From Cheilinus undulatus (taxonomy: Eukaryota; Chordata; Actinopteri; Labriformes; Labridae), in contig NC_054872.1 in assembly GCF_018320785.1 (NCBI RefSeq), forward strand, positions 24,324,769 to 24,388,768: 64,000 nt of DNA, read 5' to 3'. Made by a program: the position numbers and the translations under genes. The notes under the pieces were generated by a model, which was not told the origin of the DNA, did not search any database, and saw nothing but the letters and a program-made list of their open reading frames with translations. Shown one piece after another: positions 38,204-49,234 of the stretch; the first letter of the stretch is position 1, and each line of letters opens with the position of its first letter.

Positions 38204-41200
38204 CTAGGAAAAGGAGGGCAGAAGTAAATACTTTTCTCTGTGATTTCCCAGTATGCATGTTAATGTAGCCTTAATGAAACTCCTCACCATAAACATTGTG
38301 ATGCCTTTTGTCCTCCTCATCCTTGCAGCGCTTCAGGTTCAGAGCTTGCTTCACTGAGTCTAAAAGTCCAAACATCTTACACAGCGAATTAAGGATGACA
38401 GCATCTGGAAGAAAAGCACAGTCAGCTTTCCAAAAAAATCAATTTTCTTCTCTTAAAAGACTTTCCTTCTACTGTTTGTTCTAAATCCCTTTCTGGGTTT
38501 GTCACTTTGCTGCTCTTTGTTTGATATTTAAGCTCTCTGCTTTGTTTCTTTAGTTCCATAGTTTTAACTCTCATCTGTACTGATTGCACACAGTGTATCA
38601 TAGTCATTATCACCTACTGTCTATTGCTATTTCACTTTTCAGCCATCAACTTTATAGAAAGATGGACAACACAACAGCTCTCCAAAAGCAAATCCAAATC
38701 ATTTTAAGACAGTCTGGCTGCATACCATTCATTTCTGATGGCCACTGTCACAGACTTTTCATCTGAGACACTGTAGAACTCAGAAAGGAAATAGATGCCA
38801 AAACTTTTGAAATAAAACACGATTAAATTTCCATTAAGGGTTAAGGTAATAAATAGGAAACCAAAAGTTGAAATAATGAAAGCCTGACCTACAGACCTGA
38901 TTACAAGATGTTTAATAAAAGCTGAGTAAACAGTGTACTTGCAGGAAAACAGTTCATCCTCCATGAAACACTCTAACACAACTAGCTGCATAAGCTACTG
39001 GATAACAGAGATACATAGCCAATAAAGCTTGGTTTGCAGCATAGCCAAAGCTAAGCTCACAAAGCAGCTATGTAAGCTAAAGTTATACATTATCTATGTA
39101 GCAAAGTTAGCTTTAACAATGTTTGCTAAAGCTCACTTTACTAAAGCTAAATTAACCATAGATAACCGAGTTATGGAGCTAATGTAGGTAAGTAGCTAAT
39201 GTAGTAACTATATAACTATATATGTATACTATAAAGTAACTCAAAAAGTAGCTAAGTAAAATATGTGCATACTTTATCCATGTAGCCAAGTAATCTTAAG
39301 CAATGTTTCCTAGAGCTCATGCTGCTAAAGCTAACTTAGCTGTAGATAATAGTGTTAGGTAGCTAATGTTGCTAAAGCTTAGCTTACAAAGCAACTACGG
39401 AGCAACATATCTACATTACCTAGGTAGCTATGTTAGCTTTAGCTACATTTGTTAATGCTCATGTTGATAAAGCTAACTTAACTACATTGGCTCATTTAGC
39501 AACATTTACTACGTTGCATAGCTATGTCAGCTAAAATGAGCCACTGTTAGAGTATCTACTTCCAAACATCTCTATAATATTTTTGTTTTATAGGTGAAAT
39601 CTTGCCTAGTCTGTAATGTTTGCAGTGTGGTTATATCATGAATGCAACTGCCAGACTTTGTTTACGAATAAAGTTAAATAAAACAAAAATCTAAAACTGT
39701 AAAGACATTGTACTGGCATATTATGGCACTTCCTTTCTGGGATATGGCATCTCAGATGGATGGTCTGTGAGCGTGGCTGTCAAAGATGAACAGTCTGCAG
39801 GAAGACCCCTCACAATCATTTGGAGAACACCCTACAGAATGGCCTCAGCATAGGTCACAAGCTTTGCCTCCCTTATTCAAACAGATGAGACATGGGTTGC
39901 CTATAAATTTAAAATAAATATCAAAGTGTTTCTCAAACATGGTTTCTACCTTAAACATAAGCTCTTTGGTTTTGGGGTGGCTCGTAGTTAAGTTCACATG
40001 CCACATGTACAGATATGTGTCCAGGGTTCAAGTTTGACCTGTGCCACCTTCCTGCATGCCACTTTCATGTCTTTCGACATTTTCAAACTTTATTCACCAT
40101 CCTATCAAAAAACAAAAGGCATAAAAGCGCCCCCCCCCCAAAAAAACTCCTCAAAAAAAGGTAGCCCTCATGCCAAAGTGTTAACTGTTGTCTGCTATGT
40201 TTGGTTTTGGTTAGTTATTTGATCTTAAACAGAGTGGGTTTAACACCATGATTGACAGGTCTGTACGAGATGCACGTCCAAATGCAAGAGATGTCAGCAC
40301 CCAGTGCAGTGGGTATTTGGCTCCACTTTTGTACATTGGGAGAAGGTGGAGACATTGCTTATCTTTAATTCCCTGGACTCTTATACAGTAGGAGTATGTT
40401 TTGTTGAGTTTCTGAAGTTAATCTTTAAGTCGGTTATTTTTGTGTGGAAACCCATCTTAAGGCTTTTACTTGTTACAAACTTGTTGCAAATTCACTGACA
40501 CATGGCTGCATTTAAAGTAGTTCTTTTCACAGCATTGTGGTTAAGCTTACCTGTCTCTTGCAGGGTGGCCTTCTCACTGCGAGCCTCCACTCCTTTAAGG
40601 GTGGCTAATAGTTCAGTCTGGAGACTGGACAGGACCTCTCCCATCAGCCCACAGTCTGCCACCCCCTGCCACAAGCTCAGTACTCCATCTAGACAAGGTT
40701 AATAAGGTTGGGACATTATTATGATATGTGGGGAACTTTGTGTACGCGTGTGTATTTGTGTTTTCATTTAAAAATGACAAAGTGCCACAGAGAAATAAGA
40801 GATCATAGAGGTGGATTTGTGTATGTATGTATTCCTGTGGATGCAGGTGTGAGTTGCTGAGAGAGGTACAACTGAATGGGGAGGAAAGGAAAAGAAAATA
40901 AATAAGAAATGTGGGATAAATGAGATGGCATATGGGGCAGGGAAATGTCTAGAAGTGAGGTTAGAGGAGAGTTGAAGGCTTGAAAGAGAGCAATAAATTG
41001 AGGAGGGAAGTTGAAATAAGCTACACAGGTTGGAGAAACAATGAAAAAAAAAGAAAATTACAAGATAGAGGAAATGGGAGAGGAGCAGAGGTGGGAGAAA
41101 GTATTTTAAATGGGTGATTGAGGAAGAGAGGAGCGAGCAGAAAATGGATGAGAAAAGAGGATGGAGCAGATTGAAAGAAGGCTGAAAAATGACTAGGGAT

Positions 41201-44200
41201 CTTTTAGAAGCGGAGCAAAATAGAGGTTGAGTATATTAGAGAGATGAAATGTCAGAGGTGCTTGGAATCTTATCTTGCGAGAAATGCGTCCACTTTCGCG
41301 TTTGCTTAAAAGTCTGTCAAGATAAATGCAATATGTCTTCGGAAAATCTTCTAACTCCAGTTTATATCTATCTGGAGTTAAATGTGTGCATTTCCCCATG
41401 TCGAGAATGCACACTAATGGGAAGCAGTACATTTGAAACCTGAGATAGAGGAGCATAGTTATAGGCTGAGTGGTTTTACTGAGATTTGTCAATTTGTTTT
41501 AAGCCCTGTGACAAGCAATACCGCTTGTGCAGCAGGGCACTGCAATTTCCCATTCAACCAAAAGATCACTGGAGGCTATGTTACCTACTCCAGCTGGAAC
41601 AATGCCTAATCAGGTCACCTTTAAAATCCTTAAATCAAAGCTTAGGTCTCTGCAGAACAAGGCTTATGTAGAAATGTTGCAGTAGATAGAAATATAAAAG
41701 GATTTGACTTTCTGCCTGCAAAAAGTCAGTCAACTTTTTAAGGCCTGTTTGTCAGAATTACAGAATATCCTGAAACTGCAGATTCTGAGGGTCACTGGCT
41801 CAGTGTTTAAGGTATCAAGCAACAGTGTGAGAATCAGGGTAATATTCTGCTTGACTGTTTTATGTGAAAGCAATGACTGGTGGATTTAAGACCTAAATGT
41901 TACATATTTTTCTTCATCTGTTAGCAAAGCTTTTTCCTTCAAAGGACATTACTTATGAATGTCTGACACCTGGAGGTCAGTCTATTATCATCTGACAAAG
42001 CTGTTTATTTCTTTTATTTCAAATTTGCTTTATAGGTTAAATAATAATAATACATTTATTTAAAAGACCTTTCAAGTACTCTAGTACTATAACTTCATAC
42101 ACATTTAATGGATTATGATGCTTTAATATGAAACATACAGCTACAGAAAATATGGAGAGACCACTACATAAATGTGTTTTCTAAAGCTCCTCTATCTGTA
42201 TGTTTAATCTTGGAAACAATTTTGATTGTATACAAAAAGCCTCTCAACTTCCAAATAAAATATCCTCATTTATGTATTTCATTTACTGAAAAAGACAACT
42301 GGTTAAGAGGAATAAACCCCCCCAAAAATCTAATACTTTTTCAATATCATAATATGAGTGTTTTTAGCTAGAAACTATTCTCTTTTTCTCTCTTCTGAGT
42401 TCTTTGTTTTTCATCTTTTTTGGGTTTAATTGACTGTTTTTAATAACTTGTTTAAATACTTCCGCTGTGTTTCTTTTTTCTCCTTGACATTGTGTTTTGA
42501 TTCCTAAAATAAGGCACTTTGAATTGCATTGTTGCTAAGATATGCTTTACAGATAAACTTGCCTTATCTTTTGGCTTAGGTAGAGTTCAGAATTCAACAA
42601 TCACTGGAATAAGCCTTTAGTCCATAACAGTGCTCTACAGCTTTGGGCTTGTAAATCAGAGTGTGACTGGATGAACATTCTGTCTGTCACATCTTTATGG
42701 GCCAATCAGAGCAGCAAAACACGCGACGATTAGACTCTTGCTGAATCCAGTCAAGAGAAGGGCAAAAACATTGTTTCCGCAAAGAAAACAACTCAGTGCT
42801 GTTCTTTGTTCTTCTTTTTACAAAGACATTGTCAAGTTCTGATAAAACTGATGCTATACCAGCATCCACGCTAATCTCTTCTGCCATAATTGCATCAGCC
42901 TCTTGTAGCTGCTTGCTTACGTCGCACGACTCTGCCGTGCCCGAAAATACTGCCCCTTGATGTTGATTGGTCCTGTCACTTACTAACCGGGCCCAAACAG
43001 TTCAGATGGAAGCTTTGCAAGATGGATTCGCAAGTGAGTAACAAGGAACAAACAGGCAAATCCATCTGCTTTGCAAGGTTAACCCTTTACCTACTGAGTC
43101 TAAAAATGGCGATTTGGACATATGCTGTTCTTATGGCTGTAAAATAGTCAGGAAATGCCCTAAGTCTGAGAGCTTTGGTCCCTTTTCCTGGGAGTACTTG
43201 AACTTGACTTTTCAACATCTGGTTAATGATTATTGCACATTATGTGGAATTGTCAGCAGTTTAAAAGAAGAAAAACACAAAAACGGATTTGTTTTTCATG
43301 GCTTTTATGAGAAGAAATTTTGTTATTGCTCATGAAGTTTTGATTTGACATTTGAAATGTGAACCTATACATGTTTAGATCAATCACCAGTCATTTTTTG
43401 AGTCTAGGACTCTGGGTGTGCAAAACAGTGCAAAAGATAACTATATACATAGGCGAAAAATTAGTGCAAATAAAGGTGGAAAAATGCATTCTCAACATTC
43501 TCAAGTAGCATATTATAATTGCATATGACAGACATGCACAAATGCCACTATCTAATGCTATTTTTTGAAAACAAAACACAACTCTCCCTCTCCTTTTACT
43601 CTCTTCCTTCATTCTCCTTTCTCACTCCTCTTCTGCCAAAGCTGCCGTTTTCACGGTGCCGTTTGACATTACCGTAATATATATACCACCCATCCTATAT
43701 TGCCGGAAAGCACAGATTTTCAGCTCTCTGTCAGCATTGGAATTTTTTAGATTGAGCAAACTTTCAAGGAGTTACAGTGTTGAGAATCCATGTAACTCGC
43801 GATACTTCTGGTGTTTTGCTATGAATGCCTACGTCATATGGTTGCGAGGACCGTAATGAACCATATATGTGCGCATGCCCACAATTCTCAGCTTTCCAGC
43901 ACCTTTGGAATTTTTCTTGTTGGATAAATTTTGACAGAGTTACGGTAATAATACTCTGGACCTATAAAACACAGCACTGGTGCTATTTATATAGGAGACA
44001 CTGCAGTAGTTTCCTGCTGTTAAGGATATTATGGAGCACAAATGAAAGAAGCCTGTCTTAAGCCTCCATAGTCAATATCTGTGTATGAATCCTTCTCCTT
44101 TTCATTTCTTACTCTATTCAGTCTGTTTAACAAACACACAAACTTGTTTTTTTATATTCACCAGTTGTGTCTGCCCTCTTCCTCTTTGTAGCATGTCCAT

Positions 44201-47200
44201 TCGCTGTAGTGGGATTTACAGGCCGAGCTCGACCAGGACTCCACTCTGCTGTCACGCTAAATTTCTCCTCCAGGGGCTCTTCTACCTCTGCTGCATCATG
44301 AACCACCTCCCCTGAAATGACAACATCATTTGCGTAAACATCTCACATTGCCTTTAAATGTCAGAGAGCAGAGGCAAGACGATTAAGAAAGCCCAGCATG
44401 CATACAATGGCATGTATATATTGCAGATTACTACAGCTGTGTTCTTATTGCTGATAAATTATAACTAGTTATCTGGGAAGGTTAAAAAAAATGTATCTGC
44501 ATCTTGCAAAACAGCAGCCCCAGCATATGTGGGAAACCAAAAAAAAAAACCCCGTAGAATGCCAGCTGAAATCTACCTGTCATGGGAGGCACCTGTCCTC
44601 CGAGAGGGTCCAGAGGCAGACACGATGAGCTCGGCTGCACAGAGGTCCCTGGAGGAAGCCGTGTGCTGTTGATCAGCACATCGAATTTGGTGCTGCGGCA
44701 GGTGTTGCTGCACACGGTGTCATGCTGGTAGAAATCTATCTGGCCTGAGTCCATCATTTTCCTGTGAGAGGAACAGGTCAAAAGAACATGACAAGAAAAT
44801 ATTTTGTTCCACAGCTGCTGAGGGGGTGTTAAAGTGTGAATTGATTAAGTTCAATGTTCCCGATTGCTTCCCAGAGGTTTGTTTGACAGAAAGGCCCACT
44901 GATGTGAACTCTGGAGAAATAAAGATATTATTGAGTTGGCACAGCATATTGACTCACAGAGACACTAAGAACAAGTGCAAACATGATAAACCCAGTAAGA
45001 AGTATCAATCAGCAGCTTGCTGGGAGTTATTTGATCCTGCTCTCATGATATTGCTGCTTACTTACTGCCTCGGGAATGTAGTGGCAATGCCTAACACAGA
45101 CAGACGCAACACAAGTGCAAATTACATGAATGATTGTTGACTGCATTAAATTAAGGAGTGTAAAGTCTGACACTTTAACCCTGATGCAACATAGTAATGT
45201 GAGCAACTCCCTTTAAAGTCATTGAAATTACCAGCTGGGATGCATGTACAGTGTCTCCAACAGCTTAGAGGGAAAAATCAAACGCAAAGATAGTGAATGT
45301 CAGTGTGTTTAGACACACTCTCTGACCACATTTATGAAATATATTTTAATAACCCACTTTGCAATTGACTTAAGTTTATTCTGGGCCATTATAGGCAAAA
45401 GCTGGCAAACCCGTGAAAGGTTGTCACTTTTTGATACTCAATACTTTTTTACTACCACTTGATTGAAACAATACAGTCTCTATTTGATTAGTAGTATCTT
45501 AAAGCAATTTAAATTAAATATATATATTTAAAAAAACTAAACATTTTTCATAAGAAGAGAAATACATTTATCACAAAAGCTGGAGCAAAACTTCAGCACA
45601 CAGACTTTATTGTACATATATACTATATGGACAAATGCATTGTTCTACACCTGTTAATTATTGAATTCAGGTGTTTTAATCAGACGAATTGCCACAGGTG
45701 TAAAAAATCAAATACCTAGCCATGCAGTCTCCTTTTGCAAACATTTTAGATACAAAATGGGTAGTTGTGAAGAGCTCGGTGCCTTCAAGCGTGGAACTGT
45801 GATGGATGCCACGTTTGCAATAAGCCGCTTCAAGAAATTTCATCCCTGCTGGTTACACCACCGTTAATTCTGAGTGATATTATTAGAAAGTGGAAGTGTT
45901 TAGGAACAACAGCACCTCAGCCACAAAGCGGAAGACCACGTAAAATCACAGAGTGTGGTCAAAGACTGGCAAGGCACATAGTGAGTAGAAGTCGCAAGCG
46001 CTCTGCTCATTCCATAGCTGAAGAGTTCTAAACTTCCACTGGCATTAATGTAAACACAAAAATGGTGCGACAGGAGCTTTACTGAATGTGTTTCTGTGGC
46101 CGAGCAGCTGTATGCAAGCCACACATCACTAAGTCCAATGCAAAGCATCAGATGCAATATGGTGTAAAACACACTGACACTAGACCGTGGAGCAGTGAAA
46201 ATATGTTTTGTGGAGTGACGAATCACTCTTCTCTGTTTCGCTCGTATGCCAGTAGAACACTACCTGCCTGACTGCATTGTGTCACATGTGAAGTTTGGTG
46301 GAGGAGGGAAAATGGTATGGGCCTGTTTTTCAGGGTCTGGGCTAGGGCTGGGCAATTAATCGAAAATTAGATTAAATCTCAATATGGCCAACTGTAATTT
46401 TCAAATAGCAAAAGGTGCAATAATTTTTGACCTGAAATTTGTGTCACATTACCAGATTTAAACTTTTTTGAAGCAGCAGAGATATAATGCATGAAATATG
46501 AAATCATTCTGGTGCCATTTTCTTAGTATAGTCAACAAAAAAATCCTACCCTCTTAACTTTTGTACTTTTTTCTTATTAAATATAAGAATGACAAAAACC
46601 CTTCAATGCAACAATTCATATCCAATTTGCAATACGAGTTGAAATCATCATAATTAGAACCTTTTAAAGAATTTTTCAGCCCTTGTTTAGGAATAAAAGA
46701 AAGTTAAGGAATAATCGCATATCAAATTGCAATTGCAAAATTGGGGGAAAAAAACGCAATTCAATTATTTCCCAAAATTGTTCAGCCCTACTCTGGGCTA
46801 GGCCCCTTAACTCCAGTGAAGGGCAATCTTAAGCATACCAAGACACTTTGGACAGTGCTTCCAATTTTGTGGCTACAGTTTAGAAAAAGACCTCTTCTTT
46901 TCCAGCATGACTGTGCCCCAGTGCACAAAGTAAGGACTATAAAGACATGGTTTCCTAAGTCTGGTGTGAAAGAACTTGACTGGCCCGCACAGAGCCCTGA
47001 CTTCAACCCCATCGAGCACCTTTGGGATGATCTAGAATGGAGATTGTGAGCCAGGCCTTCTCATCCAACATCAGTGCCTTTCATATTCAATTATTTCAAT
47101 TTTTCTATATAAAGTAAAGCATTCTGCCAGTAAATAGTCCGTATGATGTTAGGCCAAAAACGGCTTAAAGATAATTAAGACTGAGGTCGTTCTTCATGTA

Positions 47201-49217
47201 CGGGTGTTTTAAGTAGGTAACATACAGAGACACAACACTGTTATTTTGTATTTTCATTAGAATGAATTCAGTGTATATCTGTACAGACACAAATAGATGC
47301 TGCTTCACTTGAGGCTATGGAGGAAAGGAATTCTTTTGTCTCTAAAATCCTGTTTCAATAATCCCTCCCTTGCTTTGTTTCCTTGAATCTCTCCATAAAT
47401 CTCTGGGGGGAGGGCATAAAATACACAGGTGAGGGATGCAAGTGAGAGATGTATGAATGCAATTTAAGGGAACTGGAATGCAGCCATAGAGGGAACCACA
47501 CCTAATAAGACAAATAAGCACAAAACACTAAAAAAAGGGGAAAAATAATGAATGCTAACACTGCAACAAAAGCAAGGAGAGCCCAATGAGGACACACCCT
47601 TTACATTTATCATCAAACTCTGATCAACACCTTAGCTTTGCTCCATTCCCAGGGCTGCTTTCTTTGATGGGTGCATTTGAAAAATCAGATTACACCGCAG
47701 CAGTGCCTTTAAGGATGTCCTATTCTGAAGGCTCCTTCAAATGCAGCTGACAGTTGTGTCCTTCTTTCCCTGTCCAGATAAGATGGCAGACTTTCATGTT
47801 GCCAAATAATACATTTAGAAAGAAAGTAACTGGTTTCTATTCAGTCCAGTATCACTACTACTGTAGTCAAATGGGCCTTAAAAATACAAATGATCTTATA
47901 AAAGGTTAGGGTATGCAATGTTAGTCATGGTAGCTAGTTTCACTGCAGCTACAAATGCTGGATCCTTCAAAGGACACTACCTTGAAATGAGACACATCTT
48001 TTGTGCACAGTATGTGATTATTACTAAGTCCCAGAAGCATGTTTACTTCTTTGTCTTCACAATAAATAGTGCATGTTTTCAGTTTTCATACCTTAGCATC
48101 ACTCCTCCCAGCCTTATAGCTCTTTTCCAGTCCTTCAGCGTGGCTTTCCCAGCCAGGTGGACAAACTGCTTAGGACTAATGAGCTGGTCATTGAACTGAA
48201 AGAAAAGAGGACAAACTAAAGTTGGCTTTATTATAAAAAATTTAAAAGCTAATACAGAAATATATAATAAAAGGGGAATACCACAGATATGACAAAGTGT
48301 GATAAATTACCCCAAATTATCAACTTACCTTGACACATCTCACGTTGATACCGGGGCACACAAACTTTTTAAACAGTAGAACAGCTCTGCTGTCTCCACA
48401 GGTGATAGGGTAGCCATATTCGATCTCCTCTCCATCAGCTTTGCTGTCCTCTACAGATTATGAAACAGCAACAAGTGCATACAACACAGCAAAATTAAAT
48501 GTACTGTATTTAAACATAAAAATAATCCTCCTGTCTGCTATGAATGTAGGATTATAGTGACTTCAAAATCAATTGGGCTCATTGCAGGTCTATCAATATC
48601 CTTGAATAATTCATATTTTTAAATAATTGTAAGGGATTCAAAAGTCCCCGTAGCATATATGCTGAACTACAATAATTATGTTACTATTTCTTACGCTTTG
48701 TCACTTGATTTTTAATGTCTTAAGTGAGGGATATCTGTCAACATACCATGATGTGTCTCTATGGCCAAGACTGTGGTGCCAGTGTCAGCAATGTCATCGT
48801 TTGCCCTGCAGAGGGCGACAGAGGGTCACATTTAACAGAATAAACATTTCATGACAGCAGAGCTGACTAGCTCTGAATCCAACAGTCAAGTACGTAAATA
48901 GTTACTGTGTCTAACCTTGTGATTCTCTTTACTGAACATATCTCACTGATGCGTTATTTTGGTGCAGTACAATGCAATGCATCAATGCAAGCCATTTTCT
49001 CAATATGAGCTATAAGCACTGGGGAAAGGCAAAATATCTGACTTTGTCTTGTCTTTTTATAGCACAGCAAATAAAAGACAAAGCCATGTTACCCGTGAAG
49101 GATGGGCTGCAGGTGCAGGATGACTTGAGTCTTATGGTTGCTGCCACTGGCCTCCCCTTCCTCTTCCTTCAGCATCATGAGATCCCCCGAAGACACAGTG
49201 ACCTCAGCACCCGCCAT
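37674..49217 (-). CDS. gmeb1: GMEB1-type SAND-domain transcription factor (nine coding exons, 509 aa)
   Basis: The family binds glucocorticoid modulatory elements as dimers in the nucleus and tunes steroid-receptor transcription. Nine exons (49217-49093, 48805-48747, 48450-48329, 48195-48092, 44761-44577, 44311-44162, 40688-40551, 38404-38288, 38203-37674) have AG/GT borders and join in phase to 1530 nt. The SAND domain is about residues 75-165, with KDWK at 123-126 and candidate zinc ligands H150, C154 and C158. KRKR at 241-244 looks like a nuclear localisation signal. Residues 250-350 match the GMEB coiled-coil/dimerisation region ([21 protein letters not shown]). FNDQL, RLGG and TKFD, plus the start MAGAEV and KTQVIL, favour GMEB1 over GMEB2. 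The protein is shorter than mammalian GMEB1 (about 570 aa as I recall it) and its last 130 residues are divergent, so a fish-specific paralogue remains possible. Introns hold satellites, a SINE and a Tc1 copy. Confidence 0.9.
38288..38404 (-). CDS. gmeb1: GMEB1-like, coding exon 8 (dimerisation helix)
   Basis: A 117-bp exon (residues 295-333), TTCCAG acceptor and TATG|GTGAG donor. It encodes [20 protein letters not shown], like the GMEB segment DAAVLNN...FGLMDTVKK. Confidence 0.9.
38985..39535. repeat. Degenerate AGCTAA-type tandem repeat in GMEB1-like intron
   Basis: Variants of TAGCTAAAGT, TTAGCTTTA and GCTAATGTAG recur for 550 bp with irregular spacing, giving many self-complementary AGCT/TAGCTA sites. 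No transposon ends or frame. Confidence 0.75.
39970..40140 (+). mobile_element. tRNA-derived SINE, diverged copy
   Basis: B-box-like GGTTCAAGTTT at 40025, then CCTGTGCCACCTTCCTGCA and a tail with ATAAAAGCG followed by C9 and A7 runs. Same family as 26430-26592, located in a GMEB1-like intron. Confidence 0.5.
40551..40688 (-). CDS. gmeb1: GMEB1-like, coding exon 7
   Basis: A 138-bp exon (residues 249-294), TCTAG acceptor and ACAG|GTAAGC donor. It encodes [19 protein letters not shown], matching the family's FW-GIADVGLMEEV segment. Both borders are phase 1. Confidence 0.88.
40780..41240. repeat. Purine-rich low-complexity stretch
   Basis: The plus strand is dominated by A and G (for example GGAAAGGAAAAGAAAATAAA). 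Possible polypurine tract in a GMEB1-like intron; no gene. Confidence 0.5.
41241..42685. other. GMEB1-like intronic DNA, nothing recognised
   Basis: Short frames only. Confidence 0.3.
42690..42890 (-). pseudogene. RecQ-like DNA helicase relic (N-terminal fragment)
   Basis: Minus strand starts [19 protein letters not shown] and after a frame break reads [14 protein letters not shown], which resembles the Walker A region of RecQ-type helicases (VFALLPTGFGKS as I recall it). The GKS lysine and serine remain, the preceding Gly is Ser and the Pro is Leu. No further helicase motifs follow. Such fragments occur as dispersed copies in fish genomes. The assignment rests on one motif and its spacing from the N terminus. 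Confidence 0.35.
43665..43960. repeat. Diverged tandem duplication, unit about 180 bp
   Basis: Two blocks share order and wording: ACCGTAAT, an ACC-ATAT segment, CACA-ATT-TCAGCT, GCA--TTGGAATTTTT, TTGA/TGGATAAA and GAGTTAC-GT, beginning at about 43671 and 43851. Non-coding, in a GMEB1-like intron. Confidence 0.5.
44162..44311 (-). CDS. gmeb1: GMEB1-like, coding exon 6 (acidic linker and KRKR signal)
   Basis: A 150-bp exon (residues 199-248) found by phase matching. The acceptor is ATTTCAG and the donor CTG|GTGAA. It encodes an acidic stretch ([10 protein letters not shown]), [10 protein letters not shown], and TKRKRAD, a probable nuclear localisation signal. It can be skipped without a frame change because both borders are phase 1, so alternative splicing is possible. 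Confidence 0.75.
44577..44761 (-). CDS. gmeb1: GMEB1-like, coding exon 5 (end of SAND domain)
   Basis: A 185-bp exon (residues 137-198). It encodes [14 protein letters not shown] and [11 protein letters not shown], the zinc-binding C-terminal end of the SAND domain, then a Ser/Pro-rich linker. CACAG acceptor, ACAG|GTAGA donor. Confidence 0.95.
45758..47049 (+). pseudogene. Tc1 transposase relic
   Basis: Readable pieces in several frames: [20 protein letters not shown] near 45758, [19 protein letters not shown] at 46088, and after the nested insert [36 protein letters not shown] (second Asp) and [15 protein letters not shown] (Glu). Many frame breaks; inactive. Confidence 0.75.
46343..46790. 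mobile_element. Short non-autonomous hAT-like element nested in the Tc1
   Basis: Ends TAGGGCTGGGC and TTCAGCCCTA are inverted repeats. Flanking 8-bp repeats GTCTGGGC (46335-46342) and CTCTGGGC (46791-46798) match at seven sites. The Tc1 reading continues across them (TCTGGGC|TAGGCCCCTTA). It has the AATTAATCG / GCAATTCAATTATTTCCC pattern of a fish hAT family. 448 bp, no ORF. Confidence 0.85.
47081..48091. other. GMEB1-like intronic DNA, nothing recognised
   Basis: No repeat or exon identified. Confidence 0.3.
48092..48195 (-). CDS. gmeb1: GMEB1-like, coding exon 4 (SAND core)
   Basis: A 104-bp exon (residues 103-137). It encodes [17 protein letters not shown] and [11 protein letters not shown], the DNA-contacting KDWK core of the SAND fold. 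The acceptor is TTCAG and the donor AAG|GTATG. Confidence 0.95.
48329..48450 (-). CDS. gmeb1: GMEB1-like, coding exon 3 (start of SAND domain)
   Basis: A 122-bp exon (residues 62-102), TGTAG acceptor and AAG|GTAAG donor. It encodes [17 protein letters not shown] and [10 protein letters not shown], the N-terminal half of the GMEB SAND domain. Confidence 0.92.
48747..48805 (-). CDS. gmeb1: GMEB1-like, coding exon 2
   Basis: A 59-bp exon (residues 42-61), TGCAG acceptor and ATG|GTATGT donor. It encodes an acidic linker with NDDIADTG and VLAIETHH, and both phases fit the neighbouring exons. Confidence 0.8.
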
Positions 49218-49234
49218 CACCCCTCCCCACCGAG
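49093..49234 (-). CDS. gmeb1: GMEB1-like, first coding exon
   Basis: The acceptor (TGCAG) places the exon start at 49234 and the ATG is at 49217-49215. Coding part is 49217-49093, residues 1-41 plus two bases, with donor GG|GTAAC. The peptide begins [12 protein letters not shown] and contains [10 protein letters not shown], both like the N terminus of GMEB1. The region 49218-49234 is 5' UTR. Confidence 0.85.

Larger units (their letters stand above)
45623..47080 (+). mobile_element. Tc1/mariner element, right end lost, interrupted by a hAT
   Basis: The left end CTATATGGACAAATGCATTG after TA (45621-45622) matches the fish Tc1 family starting CACTATATGGACAAAAGTAT. The body continues CCACAGGTGTAAAAAATCAA and ATGCAGTCTCCTTTTGCAAA. 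Similarity stops soon after CATCCAACATCAGTGCC at about 47080, with no right inverted repeat. It lies in a GMEB1-like intron, opposite in strand. Confidence 0.82.
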
